Source of the DNA: Clostridiaceae bacterium | GTDB taxonomy: Bacteria > Bacillota > Clostridia > Saccharofermentanales > DTU023 | Reading direction: 5' to 3' | Assembly (NCBI GenBank): GCA_012511185.1 | Contig: JAAZGN010000035.1 | Span: 1-10,080, forward strand | DNA: 10,080 bases | Part shown: positions 1 to 7,124 of the stretch, piece after piece | Layout: every line of letters starts with the position of its first letter | Position numbering within the stretch: position 1 is the first letter of the stretch | The notes under the pieces: generated by a model | The model's input: the letters and a program-made list of their open reading frames with translations, nothing else | What the model was told of the DNA's origin: nothing | Databases searched by the model: none | Program-made: the position numbers and the translations under genes

Positions 1-926
1 CTTGGTAATGTCTTCTGCCTGGAGATACTCTTGAACCTGGGGTCCTTGATCTGGACCGAGATCACCTGGCATTTGACCCCGTAACTTCGCATCCGGGCAG
101 CCACCTCATCACAGAGGGGCATGATGCCCGAGAGGATTTCCTGGTAGCCTGTCAGGTCGTGATCGAAGGTCGTCCCGTTGCCTACCGACTTCAATTCCTG
201 GTCGGCATAGGCCGACAGGACCGGGCTGTCATCGATGCCATTGGCGTAGTCGTGCAGCATGCCGCCCGTCTTGCCCAGGAGGGTGATCAGGCTCTCCTTA
301 TCCAGGGCGGCCAGTTGACCGATGGTGGTGATGCCGATGCCTGACAGAGTCTTTTGGGTGACCTTGCCCACAAAGAGGAGGCGGGAGACCGGGAGAGGCC
401 AGAGCATCTCTTTGTAATTATCTTTTGTGATCACCGTGGTGGCATCCGGCTTTTTGTAATCGCTTCCCAGCTTGGCAAAAATCTTGTTGAAGGAAACACC
501 CACCGACAAGGTCAGATCCAACCGCTCCCTGACCGTTTGCCGGATCCGGTCGGCCATGGTCCTGCCATCACCGAAAAGATGCAGGACACCCGTCACATCC
601 AGCCAGCTCTCGTCGATCCCGAAGGGTTCGACAAGATCGGTGAACTCCTGGTAGATGGCGTTGACCAGGCGTGAGTACTTGGCGTATTCATCGTGACGTG
701 GCGGTACCAAAATGAGGCCGGGGCATTTTCTCTCCGCCTGCCAGATAGTCTCAGCAGTTTTAACACCGGCCTCTTTAGCCAGCTGGTTCTTGGCCAGGAT
801 GATACCGTGCCGGTGCTTGGGGTTGCCGGCTACGGCCATGGGCACCCCTTTCAGATGCGGATTAATGACACACTCCACCGAAGCGTAAAAAGCGTTGAGG
901 TCGCAGTGCAGGATGGTGCGGTCCAA
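1..926 (-). CDS. dinB: DNA polymerase IV (Y-family translesion polymerase), 3' end off window
   Basis: Error-prone Y-family polymerase that copies past damaged template bases. About 308 codons are visible, running off the left edge; full-length relatives are roughly 350-420 residues. The start is TTG at 926 (MDRTILHCDLNAFYASVE), with AGGAG about ten bases upstream. No in-frame ATG before it fits, and the protein begins exactly where the family does. Seen in the translation: the first metal-binding Asp (D9), the steric-gate Phe (F13), the second acidic pair in GIDESWLD (D105, E106), a thumb with helix-hairpin-helix text (GIGITTIGQLAALD), and the start of the little-finger domain (LKSVGNGTTFDHDL). 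The frame is intact throughout. It is transcribed away from the selenium/sulfur cassette and separated from it by a terminator, so it is probably its own unit. No recognisable LexA box (CGAAC-N4-GTTCG) lies upstream. The family call is very secure; the DinB subtype is likely. Confidence 0.94.
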   Translation of the reverse strand, partial: MDRTILHCDLNAFYASVECVINPHLKGVPMAVAGNPKHRHGIILAKNQLAKEAGVKTAETIWQAERKCPGLILVPPRHDEYAKYSRLVNAIYQEFTDLVEPFGIDESWLDVTGVLHLFGDGRTMADRIRQTVRERLDLTLSVGVSFNKIFAKLGSDYKKPDATTVITKDNYKEMLWPLPVSRLLFVGKVTQKTLSGIGITTIGQLAALDKESLITLLGKTGGMLHDYANGIDDSPVLSAYADQELKSVGNGTTFDHDLTGYQEILSGIMPLCDEVAARMRSYGVKCQVISVQIKDPRFKSISRQKTLP

Positions 927-947
927 GGTTGAGAGTCTCCTAATTCC

Positions 948-963
948 GACTGCCCTGGCAGTC
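948..963. promoter_or_regulatory. Perfect palindrome over the likely dinB transcription start
   Basis: GACTGCC-CT-GGCAGTC is a perfect inverted repeat with 7-bp arms and a 2-bp centre. It lies 22 bases upstream of the dinB TTG codon and just downstream of a minus-strand -10-like hexamer TAGAAT (967-972 on the plus strand). The predicted start of transcription therefore falls inside it, which is a typical position for a repressor operator. The loop is too short for a good terminator. The binding protein is unknown, and the sequence does not match a LexA box. Confidence 0.45.
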
Positions 964-982
964 CTTATTCTATTTTCTCATA

Positions 983-1012
983 GAAAAGAAAGACAGGGGG
1001 TTTTGGCCCCTG
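983..1012 (-). terminator. Rho-independent terminator after the csd-DUF3343-yedF cassette
   Basis: Read on the minus strand, CAGGGG and CCCCTG form a 6-bp GC-rich stem around a 7-base loop (994-1012), followed directly by the pyrimidine-rich run TCTTTCTTTTC. It sits about 107 bases past the yedF-like stop and before the dinB start, so it ends the upstream cassette and insulates dinB. Confidence 0.7.
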
Positions 1013-1036
1013 CCTTCAGTTTTGATTCTTGCACTT

Positions 1037-1077
1037 ATAACTGATGGATTTGATTATTTCTTTCGCATTTCAGTTAT
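1037..1077. repeat. Widely spaced inverted repeat in the yedF-dinB gap
   Basis: ATAACTG (1037-1043) and CAGTTAT (1071-1077) are exact reverse complements, 27 bases apart in an AT-rich stretch. It lies between the yedF-like stop and the terminator. The arms are only 7 bp with a long loop, so this may be chance. If real, it could form part of the mRNA 3' end. No coding capacity is seen in the 927-1119 gap. Confidence 0.25.
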
Positions 1078-1119
1078 GGCTGCATAGACAAGTATGGCAG
1101 GCTATGGGAACGCTTCAGG

Positions 1120-1470
1120 CTAAAGGCTGATCAGCCGCTCCGCTGAAGCCATAAGGCCCGAAATCGTCTGCATGTTGGAGACGGTCCCCACGGCAGGCTC
1201 ACCCAGCTCAAAGAAATTGATGCAGGTACCGCAGGAAAGGATCCTGGTTCCTTTGGCTTCCAGGTCTTTCAGATCTTCCAGAACCGCGCTATCTTTGGCT
1301 GTCAAAAAGACACCCGCGTTGACAAAAATCAGGTGGCTGGGAGTTTGAGGCAGGTCAACCAGGGTGGCCAGATAGCTCTTGATCAGGATCCGACCCAGCT
1401 CCTTGGAGCCGTCGCCCATGGCATCCTTGCTGATCAGGATGACCAGCTTGGGATCCGATTCATTCTTCAT
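1120..1470 (-). CDS. yedF: YedF-like selenium-metabolism sulfurtransferase, DsrE domain only
   Basis: This 116-residue protein matches the DsrE-like C-terminal half of YedF, a family linked to selenium metabolism in bacteria that carry SelD. Seen: LVILISKDAMGDGSKELG near the N-terminus (family phosphate/nucleotide-like loop region), the paired cysteines in ILSCGTCINFF (C80, C83), which are the likely sulfur/selenium-carrying residues, and the family C-terminus with VSNM. Full YedF proteins usually carry an N-terminal TusA domain and run to about 200 residues; that domain is absent here. The ATG at 1470 was chosen because AGGAGG lies about 11 bases upstream. An in-frame extension upstream merely reads through the neighbouring gene in the wrong frame. 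It overlaps the DUF3343 gene by 11 nt, so translational coupling is likely. The family is confident; the biochemical role is known only in outline. Confidence 0.82.
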   Translation of the reverse strand: MKNESDPKLVILISKDAMGDGSKELGRILIKSYLATLVDLPQTPSHLIFVNAGVFLTAKDSAVLEDLKDLEAKGTRILSCGTCINFFELGEPAVGTVSNMQTISGLMASAERLISL

Positions 1471-1750
1471 CTTTTTCAATCTCCTCCTGGGTGTTGACCG
1501 GGTAGAGCCGGTAATTGGTTCTTTTGTTAACAATGGTTTTCTGGAAGACCTGGATTCCCCCGATCTGGTGGTCAGAAAGGACCCTGAGGGCTCCTTCCAG
1601 GTCCTGCTCCTCCAGCCGGAAGCAGCCCCCGCAGCCCACGTTGATCTGGGACGGAAGCGGCATGACCCGGACCTTGAAGCCCTTGTCGGTAAGCAGGCGT
1701 TCGGTCTGAACGGCCTGGCTGGTGCTCTCAAAGGTAATGATGTACTCCAT
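1460..1750 (-). CDS. DUF3343 putative Se/S carrier protein
   Basis: A 96-residue protein of the DUF3343 family (putative Se/S carrier-like). These small proteins are encoded beside selenium genes and sulfurtransferases in anaerobes. Seen: an N-terminal beta-alpha start (MEYIITFESTSQAVQTERLL), the turn VRVMPLPSQINVGCGGCFRL with two cysteines (C40, C43), which are candidate sulfur/selenium ligands, and a charged, disordered-looking tail. The ATG at 1750 lies one base after the stop of the cysteine desulfurase gene. Its AAGGA ribosome site lies within the last codons of that gene, so the two are co-transcribed and probably translationally coupled. The 3' end overlaps the YedF-like gene. The reaction it takes part in is not established; carrying sulfur or selenium from the desulfurase is inference. 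Confidence 0.8.
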   Translation of the reverse strand: MEYIITFESTSQAVQTERLLTDKGFKVRVMPLPSQINVGCGGCFRLEEQDLEGALRVLSDHQIGGIQVFQKTIVNKRTNYRLYPVNTQEEIEKDEE

Positions 1751-1751
1751 C

Positions 1752-2867
1752 TTAATTGCTTATCCTTCGGAGGGCCTCGATGCCCCGGTCAATTTCTTCC
1801 TCTGTATTGAAAGATGAGAAGGAAAAACGAACCATACCCTGGGCCCTTGTTTTGAAATGCTGATGGATCAAAGGAGCGCAGTGGGCACCGGCCCGGGTCG
1901 CGATCTGGTAGTCTTCCCAGAGCATGAGAGCCAGGTCGGCAGAATCCATCCCCTCCACCGTCAGTGAAACAACGGGCAGGCGGGGCCTGGTGAAGTCACC
2001 GTACAAGGTGACCTGATCCAGATCCCGGATACCTTGGTAAAACCTTGACACCAGCCTGCTTTCCCGCTCATTGATCTGATCGATGCCTTGCCGAAGGATG
2101 TACTCCACCCCCTTGAGCAGGCCATGGAGGCCGTGGCTGTTCTGGGTGCCGCACTCGAAAACGTCCGGCACATGCTGGTTCTGAAAACGCTCAAAGCTGT
2201 CGGTGCCGGCGCCGCCTGTCTTGACAACCTCGAAGGTCCGGTCTTCTTTGACGATGATGCCGCCTGTCCCTTGCGGTCCCATAAGGCTCTTGTGGCCGGT
2301 AAAGCAGATGATGTCGGCCATGTCAGCCTTGACCTCAATGGAACCCATAGTCTGGGCCGCATCCAGGACCAAAGTCAGATGGTGGGCCTGGCACCACTGA
2401 TAAAGTGTTTTTACGTCGTTGATATTGCCGGTCACATTGGAGCCGTGGTTGGCCACCATGAAGCGGGTGTTAGGCCGTAGGAGCTGGTCAAGGGAATCCA
2501 GGAGCAGATTACCCTGATCGTCGCAGCTGATGAAATCCAGCTGGCAACCGCTCAGATAGAGGGGTCTTAAAGTTGAATTGTGGTCGGTCACCGTTGTAAT
2601 GACCGCGTCCTCCGGCTTGATCAGGCTCCGGATAACCAGGTTGAGACTTTCGGTAGCCGACGAGGTAAAGGCCACCTGCAGGGGGTTGTCCAGGCCGACC
2701 AAACTGGCAATGGCTTCCCGGGTTTTGTAGACTGCCCGGCTGGATACCATGGTGGCGTCGTAAAAGGACCGACCCGCGTTGCCGAAATGATTGATGGCGT
2801 AAAAGACGGCTTCTGCCACCTCAGGCGGCCGGATCAGGCTGGTTGCTGCGTTGTCAAAATAGATCAT
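1752..2867 (-). CDS. Cysteine desulfurase family protein (class V aminotransferase fold, EF2568-like)
   Basis: PLP enzyme of 371 residues, full length for the family, that would remove sulfur (or selenium) from cysteine (or selenocysteine) and pass it on as a persulfide. Seen: the N-terminal MIYFDNAATS, TSSATESLN in the cofactor-binding region, VTDHNS with H96, LDAAQTMG with the PLP-ring Asp169 and Gln172, the Schiff-base lysine K193 in TGHKSLMGPQG, and the catalytic cysteine C330 in RAGAHCAPL near the C-terminus. This matches the subfamily known from Enterococcus EF2568, whose genes accompany YedF and DUF3343 in selenium-dependent molybdenum hydroxylase loci. The start is ATG at 2867 with GGGGA about seven bases upstream. 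It leads a three-gene cassette. No selD or hydroxylase gene lies in this window. The fold is certain; the selenium role is inferred from neighbours. Confidence 0.9.
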   Translation of the reverse strand: MIYFDNAATSLIRPPEVAEAVFYAINHFGNAGRSFYDATMVSSRAVYKTREAIASLVGLDNPLQVAFTSSATESLNLVIRSLIKPEDAVITTVTDHNSTLRPLYLSGCQLDFISCDDQGNLLLDSLDQLLRPNTRFMVANHGSNVTGNINDVKTLYQWCQAHHLTLVLDAAQTMGSIEVKADMADIICFTGHKSLMGPQGTGGIIVKEDRTFEVVKTGGAGTDSFERFQNQHVPDVFECGTQNSHGLHGLLKGVEYILRQGIDQINERESRLVSRFYQGIRDLDQVTLYGDFTRPRLPVVSLTVEGMDSADLALMLWEDYQIATRAGAHCAPLIHQHFKTRAQGMVRFSFSSFNTEEEIDRGIEALRRISN

Positions 2868-2990
2868 GCTTGTTCCCCGGTGACATTATCTCATGAAACC
2901 GATCCATAGCGGTTCGTTGCTGGTACTGAGCACTGAGGCGTCGCCGGATGAGCGGATATTATTCCCGCCTTTTGAGCTTGTAGCTTCATC

Positions 2991-4178
2991 TCAGGAAAGC
3001 AGACTGGCCCCCGTGTCTTTGTCGAAGAGGTGAATGACCTCTGTATCAAAGGTAAAGAAAACCGATGTTCCAAAGTTGAAGCTGCTCCGGTGTGACCAGC
3101 CTTGGTCGGGGATTATCGCCACCAGCGGCTTTTTATCCCGGTTGGCATGAAGATGAATGGAGCTGCCCATCATTTCAGAGACATCGACGACTGCCCTCAT
3201 GTGCGCTTCGGACTCGTTGGCCAGGGAGATGTGCTCGGGGCGGATCCCCAGAATGACCTCTTTTCTCTTCTCCCCACTTGCCTGGAAGACCTGCTGCATA
3301 TCGTCGCAAAGCGTGATCTCCTTGCCGTCGATGGTAATGAAATACCGGTCATCCCTGGCATCCAGGGAAACCTCAAAGAAGTTCATCTGGGGAGAACCGA
3401 TGAAGCCCGCGACAAATTGATTGGCCGGGTGGTCAAAGACATCCTGCGGCGTACCGACCTGCTGGATCAAGCCGTCTTTCATGATGACAATGCGGTCGCC
3501 CAAAGTCATGGCCTCCACCTGATCGTGGGTCACATAGATAAAAGTCGTGTCGACTTTCTGGCGAAGCTTGATGATTTCCGCCCTCATCTGATTTCTGAGC
3601 TTGGCGTCAAGGTTCGACAGGGGCTCGTCCATTAAAAAGACCTGCGGCCTTCGGACAATCGCCCGACCGATGGCTACCCGCTGGCGCTGACCGCCTGAAA
3701 GGGCTTTCGGTTTCCGCCTCAGGTATTCCGTGATATCCAAAATTTCTGCCGCTTCTCTGACAGCCTGGTCAATCTCATCCTTGGGCAATCTGCGCAATTT
3801 CAGGGCAAAGGCCATGTTGTCGTAGACCGTCATATGAGGATAAAGGGCATAGCTTTGAAAAACCATGGCGATGTCACGGTCTTTGGCTGCCATCTCGTTG
3901 ACCAGCTTGTCCCCGATATACAGTTCACCCGCTGTGATTTCCTCCAGGCCGGCGATCATCCGCAAGGTGGTCGACTTGCCGCAACCCGAGGGACCAACCA
4001 AAACGACAAATTCTTTATCTTCAATGTCCAGGTTGAAGTCATGGACGGCGATAAAACCTTTATCCGTGTATTGAAAACTCTTTTCCCTCTCGCTACTGGC
4101 TGGATCGGTTTTTCGCGCTTTTCGACCCTCTTCCAAGGGATAAATCTTCTGAACTGCCTTCAAGGTGACTCGCGCCAT
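2991..4178 (-). CDS. ugpC: Carbohydrate ABC importer ATPase, MsmK/UgpC/MalK type
   Basis: Cytoplasmic ATPase of 395 residues that powers sugar uptake with MalF/MalG-type permeases. Seen: Walker A GPSGCGKST (62-70), Q-loop Q108 in MVFQSYALYP, signature LSGGQ (160-164), Walker B VFLMDEP (180-186), D-loop SNLDAKLR, switch His H218, then the regulatory OB-fold (TOBE) region from about residue 245 with GIRPEHISL. Residues 15-42, between KIYP and AVHDFNL, are a charged insertion not found in E. coli MalK but common in clostridial MsmK-type proteins. The ATG at 4178 is preceded by an AGGGGGT ribosome site. ATPases of this type often serve several importers. Here the obvious partners are the binding protein and permease at 8293 onwards, encoded on the opposite strand with no ATPase gene seen beside them. 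The gene symbol marks the subfamily, not a proven substrate. Confidence 0.93.
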   Translation of the reverse strand: MARVTLKAVQKIYPLEEGRKARKTDPASSEREKSFQYTDKGFIAVHDFNLDIEDKEFVVLVGPSGCGKSTTLRMIAGLEEITAGELYIGDKLVNEMAAKDRDIAMVFQSYALYPHMTVYDNMAFALKLRRLPKDEIDQAVREAAEILDITEYLRRKPKALSGGQRQRVAIGRAIVRRPQVFLMDEPLSNLDAKLRNQMRAEIIKLRQKVDTTFIYVTHDQVEAMTLGDRIVIMKDGLIQQVGTPQDVFDHPANQFVAGFIGSPQMNFFEVSLDARDDRYFITIDGKEITLCDDMQQVFQASGEKRKEVILGIRPEHISLANESEAHMRAVVDVSEMMGSSIHLHANRDKKPLVAIIPDQGWSHRSSFNFGTSVFFTFDTEVIHLFDKDTGASLLS

Positions 4179-4230
4179 CTCAGTACCCCCTAGTATTGAT
4201 TGTCATTCATCCGTCTCAATTTCTTTTTTC

Positions 4231-4236
4231 ATTATA
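4231..4236 (-). promoter_or_regulatory. Possible -10 element upstream of the ABC ATPase gene
   Basis: A perfect TATAAT reads on the minus strand in the 131-base gap between the kinase stop and the ATPase start, about 52 bases before the ATG. The hexamer 17 bases upstream (GGCTAA) is a poor -35, and there is no TGn extension. It may be an activator-dependent promoter or chance, so the ATPase may instead be co-transcribed with the kinase. Confidence 0.3.
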
Positions 4237-4309
4237 CGTGACCGGCCCTCGTTTAGCCTGCTCTTGAACCTGCTGAAACGGCTCCTTTCTGTGTCTTTCG
4301 GCATGCACT

Positions 4310-5791
4310 TCAGAAAAGATGCCGGTTGGCCCGGTAGATGTCCTGAAACAAGGCGTGGCCTTCAGCGTAAACTTCCGTGTTTTCTCTTATGGGAGCCAGC
4401 GGTTCGCTGTTCACCTTAATGATCCCGGTACAGGCCGTTACCAGATCCGGGTACTCACCCCCGGCAACCATGGCACAAATGGCAGCTCCAAGGCAGGCGG
4501 TCTCCTTGCTGTCTGTCGTGAATATGGGAGCATCCAGCATATCTGCCAGGATCTGCCGCCAGAGCCTGCTGTTGGCACCGCCCCCTGTTACAATCAGGGA
4601 CCGTGGCTTGCCGCTCACAGAGACAAGGCACTCGTAAGCGTCCCAAAGCGAATAAGAAATCCCTTCCATGACGGCGCGGATCAAATCTTCCCTCGAATGG
4701 CCCAGGCTCAAACCCCAGAAAATACCCTTGGCGTCCGGGTTCATGTGAGGGGTCCGTTCTCCGCTGATGTAAGGGAGAAAAAACAAGCCCCTGCTACCGG
4801 CAGGCGACTTGGCGGCTATCTCTCCCACCTTGCCGAAATCACTAAGATTAAAGCAATGCTTCAGCGCCCAGTTAAGGGCAAGCCCGGCGTTAAGGACAGC
4901 ACCCAGATAATACCAGCTGTTCGCCTGAGCATGACAGAAAGTGTGAAACCGCAGTCCGGGATCCGGTAAGGGTTTGCCGGTCGGCACGAACACTTGTCCG
5001 CCGGTCCCGAGGGTCAGGAGGGCACGACCGTCCGTCAAGATGCCATTTCCCACGGCCTGCATGGGCTGGTCGCCCCCTCCAAAGACAACACAGGTCTCCC
5101 TGCCAAGGCCCAGTTCGCGGGCAGCTGTTGTCGTAAGAGTACCGGCAATTTCACAGGATCGGTGATCAGGATCCGGAAGAATCCTCTCATCGATTCCAAA
5201 ATGCCGGAGTATTTCATGGCTCCACACTTGATTGATCACATCATAAAGCAGCGTGCCGCACGCATCGGAAGGTTCTGTCCCGATGGTTCCTGTCAGACGG
5301 AAGCGGAGATAATCCTTGGGCAACAGGACGTGTCGAATCCGCTGATAGGTCGACAAATCGTTTTCTCTCAGCCACAGCAGGGAACTCAGTTGAAAACCGG
5401 TCGCGACCGGGTTCTGTACAAGGGTGCTGAGTTCCATGGCAGAAAATTGCCGGTAGACAAGGGCCACCTCATCCTTGGATCGCTGATCACACCAGATAAT
5501 AGCCGGGCCCAGCAGCTTCATGCGGTCATCCAGCAGTACCGTCCCGTGCATTTGGCCCGACAAGCCGATGCCCGCTATGTCGCGGTGATCAATGCCTGTG
5601 TCGGCCAGTACCTGCCTGACGGTCGTGGTCAAGGCATGGTACCAGTCCTCCGGATCCTGTTCGGCGTATGACTGCCGGGGGGTGTGGAGGGGATACCCTT
5701 GATAAGCACTCCCCCAAATCGCGCCCTGTCCGTCTGTCACAATGGTCTTGAGACCGGTTGTGCCAAGGTCGATACCAAGATAATAAGGCAT
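4310..5791 (-). CDS. xylB: FGGY-family sugar kinase, xylulokinase type
   Basis: ATP-dependent kinase of 493 residues, full length, that phosphorylates a ketose, in the classic case D-xylulose to xylulose 5-phosphate. Seen: the N-terminal phosphate loop YYLGIDLGTTGLKT with the first key Asp, the xylulokinase hallmark GLSGQMHG (about 77-84), IIWCDQRS (99-106), TGTIGTEPSDACGTLLYD (about 168-185), the catalytic-base Asp in FGGGDQPMQAVGNG (about 241), the FGGY second signature around PYISGERTPHMNPDAKGIFWG, and the C-terminal adenosine motif VTGGGANSRLW. The ATG at 5791 has AGGAGG eight bases upstream; a GTG one codon earlier is the alternative. The gene starts 12 nt after the ROK stop, and its AGGAGG overlaps that stop codon, so the two form one operon. 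Xylulose is the best guess for substrate, but no xylose isomerase gene is in view, and related ketoses are possible. Confidence 0.9.
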   Translation of the reverse strand: MPYYLGIDLGTTGLKTIVTDGQGAIWGSAYQGYPLHTPRQSYAEQDPEDWYHALTTTVRQVLADTGIDHRDIAGIGLSGQMHGTVLLDDRMKLLGPAIIWCDQRSKDEVALVYRQFSAMELSTLVQNPVATGFQLSSLLWLRENDLSTYQRIRHVLLPKDYLRFRLTGTIGTEPSDACGTLLYDVINQVWSHEILRHFGIDERILPDPDHRSCEIAGTLTTTAARELGLGRETCVVFGGGDQPMQAVGNGILTDGRALLTLGTGGQVFVPTGKPLPDPGLRFHTFCHAQANSWYYLGAVLNAGLALNWALKHCFNLSDFGKVGEIAAKSPAGSRGLFFLPYISGERTPHMNPDAKGIFWGLSLGHSREDLIRAVMEGISYSLWDAYECLVSVSGKPRSLIVTGGGANSRLWRQILADMLDAPIFTTDSKETACLGAAICAMVAGGEYPDLVTACTGIIKVNSEPLAPIRENTEVYAEGHALFQDIYRANRHLF

Positions 5792-5803
5792 CACACTCCC
5801 CTC

Positions 5804-7006
5804 CTAATCCGTGGTAAAGCTGGCAGAGGGATCCTGTAGCAGCCTTTCGAAAGCAATGACGCTCGCGCCGACCAAAATGGAATCCATGTCCGGCAAGGCG
5901 GTCCGGATCTCCAGTCCCTGGAAAATTTCCCCCACCAGATAGCGTTTGAGAACCCGGGTAACCGTATCGATGAAGAGATCCCGGTCAATGATGATTTTGT
6001 CGCCGAAAACCACGGTATCAGGACTCATGGTGTTCACCAGGCCAACGACACCGAATCCCAGGTAGCCAATTGTCTTTTTGTAAATCTCAACTGCCGTCGG
6101 ATCTTTTTCCCTGACTTTGCGGATGAAATACTCTTCAGTGATCTCTTCTGGTTCCAGACCCGTATCCAGCGGGTTACCAACTTCATCCTTATAGTCATCG
6201 AGCATGGCCTTCAGGGTTCCGTACAGCTCCAGACAGCCCAGATTCCCGCACTCGCATTGAGGGCCGAACACATTGATACTGGAATGACCGAACTCGCCGG
6301 CAAAGCCGTCGCGTCCTTCATAGATATTGCCGTTGATCACCATACCTGCACCAATACCCTTGTCCGCAGCGATAAAGATCAGGTTGCTGTTGGGAGAAGA
6401 GCTACCGAACCATGTTTCTGCCATGGCGCCGCACACGGCATCATGCTCCACAAAGGTCTGGATGGAGAAAGCTTTTTCGAGCTCCGCCTGCAAGTCCACT
6501 TTCTCCCAGCCCGGGAACCCGCTCATGAGCACAATCTTGCCCGTCCTCTTATTGTAGGGGCCTGCTACGGCCAGCCCCATGCAGATAGGCTTGATGTCAC
6601 TTGTCCGGATCATATGGCCGACAGCTTTGTACATCTTGGCCATGGCAGCATCCACACCTTCGGTTGCTTTCACGGGGATCTGCTTATGATCGTACTGCCT
6701 GCCTGACATATCAAAGAGGGCACAGGTAATGTAGTCGCGGTTGATGCGGATGGAGATGCTACGGTATTTGGCGCCCTGAAGTTCAAGCCGGCGCGGTCTG
6801 CGACCCTTTTCAGTCGTGATTCCCTCTTCTTCCGTGACCATGCCCCATTCGAGGAGCTGGGCGATGTGCTTTCCTACGGATGCTTGTGTAAGACCTGTTT
6901 TTTTAGCCAGCCACACCCTCGTACAGGAGCGATTCCTGACCAGGTAGTGCAGAATCAGGGATAAATTGTTTTGTTTCTGAATGAATTGATTGACACCGTG
7001 CTTCAA
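5804..7006 (-). CDS. ROK-family transcriptional regulator (XylR/NagC-like)
   Basis: Protein of 400 residues with an N-terminal winged-helix DNA-binding domain (about 15-75: ILHYLVRNRSCTRVWLAKKTGLTQASVGKHIAQL is cut by the recognition helix) and a C-terminal ROK sugar-binding domain. Seen: the sugar-site text VEHDAVCGA with D189, GIGAG (217-221), GFAGEFGH (234-241) and the ROK zinc motif CECGNLGCLE (C251, C253, C258). Regulators of this class repress sugar genes until a sugar or sugar phosphate binds. Transcribed divergently from the importer operon and upstream of the kinase, it most likely controls both and itself. The start is TTG at 7006 with GGAGAGG about nine bases upstream. The next in-frame ATG would cut into the helix-turn-helix. 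The inducer cannot be read from sequence; xylose is a guess from the kinase. Confidence 0.9.
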   Translation of the reverse strand: MKHGVNQFIQKQNNLSLILHYLVRNRSCTRVWLAKKTGLTQASVGKHIAQLLEWGMVTEEEGITTEKGRRPRRLELQGAKYRSISIRINRDYITCALFDMSGRQYDHKQIPVKATEGVDAAMAKMYKAVGHMIRTSDIKPICMGLAVAGPYNKRTGKIVLMSGFPGWEKVDLQAELEKAFSIQTFVEHDAVCGAMAETWFGSSSPNSNLIFIAADKGIGAGMVINGNIYEGRDGFAGEFGHSSINVFGPQCECGNLGCLELYGTLKAMLDDYKDEVGNPLDTGLEPEEITEEYFIRKVREKDPTAVEIYKKTIGYLGFGVVGLVNTMSPDTVVFGDKIIIDRDLFIDTVTRVLKRYLVGEIFQGLEIRTALPDMDSILVGASVIAFERLLQDPSASFTTD

Positions 7007-7026
7007 TTTAAGTTGCCTCTCCGATC

Positions 7027-7044
7027 CTGTATTAATAAATACAG
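7027..7044. promoter_or_regulatory. Candidate operator in the ROK gene leader
   Basis: CTGTATT-AATA-AATACAG is a perfect 18-bp inverted repeat with 7-bp arms and a 4-bp centre. It lies 21 bases upstream of the ROK start codon and about 20-37 bases downstream of the predicted transcription start. An AT-rich palindrome of this size is a fitting site for a dimeric ROK repressor, giving autoregulation by roadblock. It overlaps a second palindrome at 7043-7050 by two bases. Confidence 0.55.
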
Positions 7045-7050
7045 TTAACT
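7043..7050. promoter_or_regulatory. Short palindrome AGTTAACT beside the candidate operator
   Basis: AGTTAACT is a perfect 8-bp palindrome sharing its first two bases with the 18-bp inverted repeat. AGTT/AACT half-sites resemble those in known Gram-positive xylose operators (TTAGTT...AACTAA). It may be part of the same operator; alone it could be chance. Confidence 0.35.
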
Positions 7051-7070
7051 ATCTCTACCTCTCTTTGAAC

Positions 7071-7099
7071 ATTATCATCCCCATGTCGGGTAAAGTCAA
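7071..7099 (-). promoter_or_regulatory. Sigma-A-type promoter for the ROK-kinase operon
   Basis: Read on the minus strand: -35 TTGACT (7099-7094), 17-base spacer, -10 GATAAT (7076-7071). The predicted start of transcription is near 7064, giving a leader of about 58 bases that holds the candidate operator. Confidence 0.65.
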
Positions 7100-7124
7100 T
7101 CACATCCAACTCAGCAGATCGGTC

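Noticed and set aside
700..760. Suspected frameshift in dinB near the AERKCPGLILVPP segment
   Set aside because: Rereading the reverse strand base by base gives one continuous frame; the apparent shift was a copying slip.
159..932. Several plus-strand open frames within the dinB region
   Set aside because: They are antisense to a continuous minus-strand Y-family polymerase frame with its catalytic motifs, and have no ribosome sites or recognisable domains.
948..980. GACTGCC palindrome plus following T-rich stretch as a plus-strand terminator
   Set aside because: The loop would be two bases, and no plus-strand gene ends here; an operator role for dinB fits better.
1120..1731. A 203-codon open frame extending the YedF-like gene upstream, as if it had an N-terminal domain
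   Set aside because: Its first 87 residues are low-complexity Arg/Ser/Pro-rich text read out of frame through the real DUF3343 gene and do not resemble TusA. The ATG at 1470 has a strong ribosome site.
2182..2195. CRE-like sequence TGAAAACGCTCAAA (catabolite repression site)
   Set aside because: It lies deep inside the cysteine desulfurase coding region, mismatches the 3' half of the consensus and has no nearby promoter.
2891..3073. A 60-codon minus-strand open frame between the ATPase and desulfurase genes
   Set aside because: It overlaps the ATPase 3' end out of frame, has no ribosome site and shows no known motif. The 123-bp gap holds only a weak AACCG/CGGTT hairpin.
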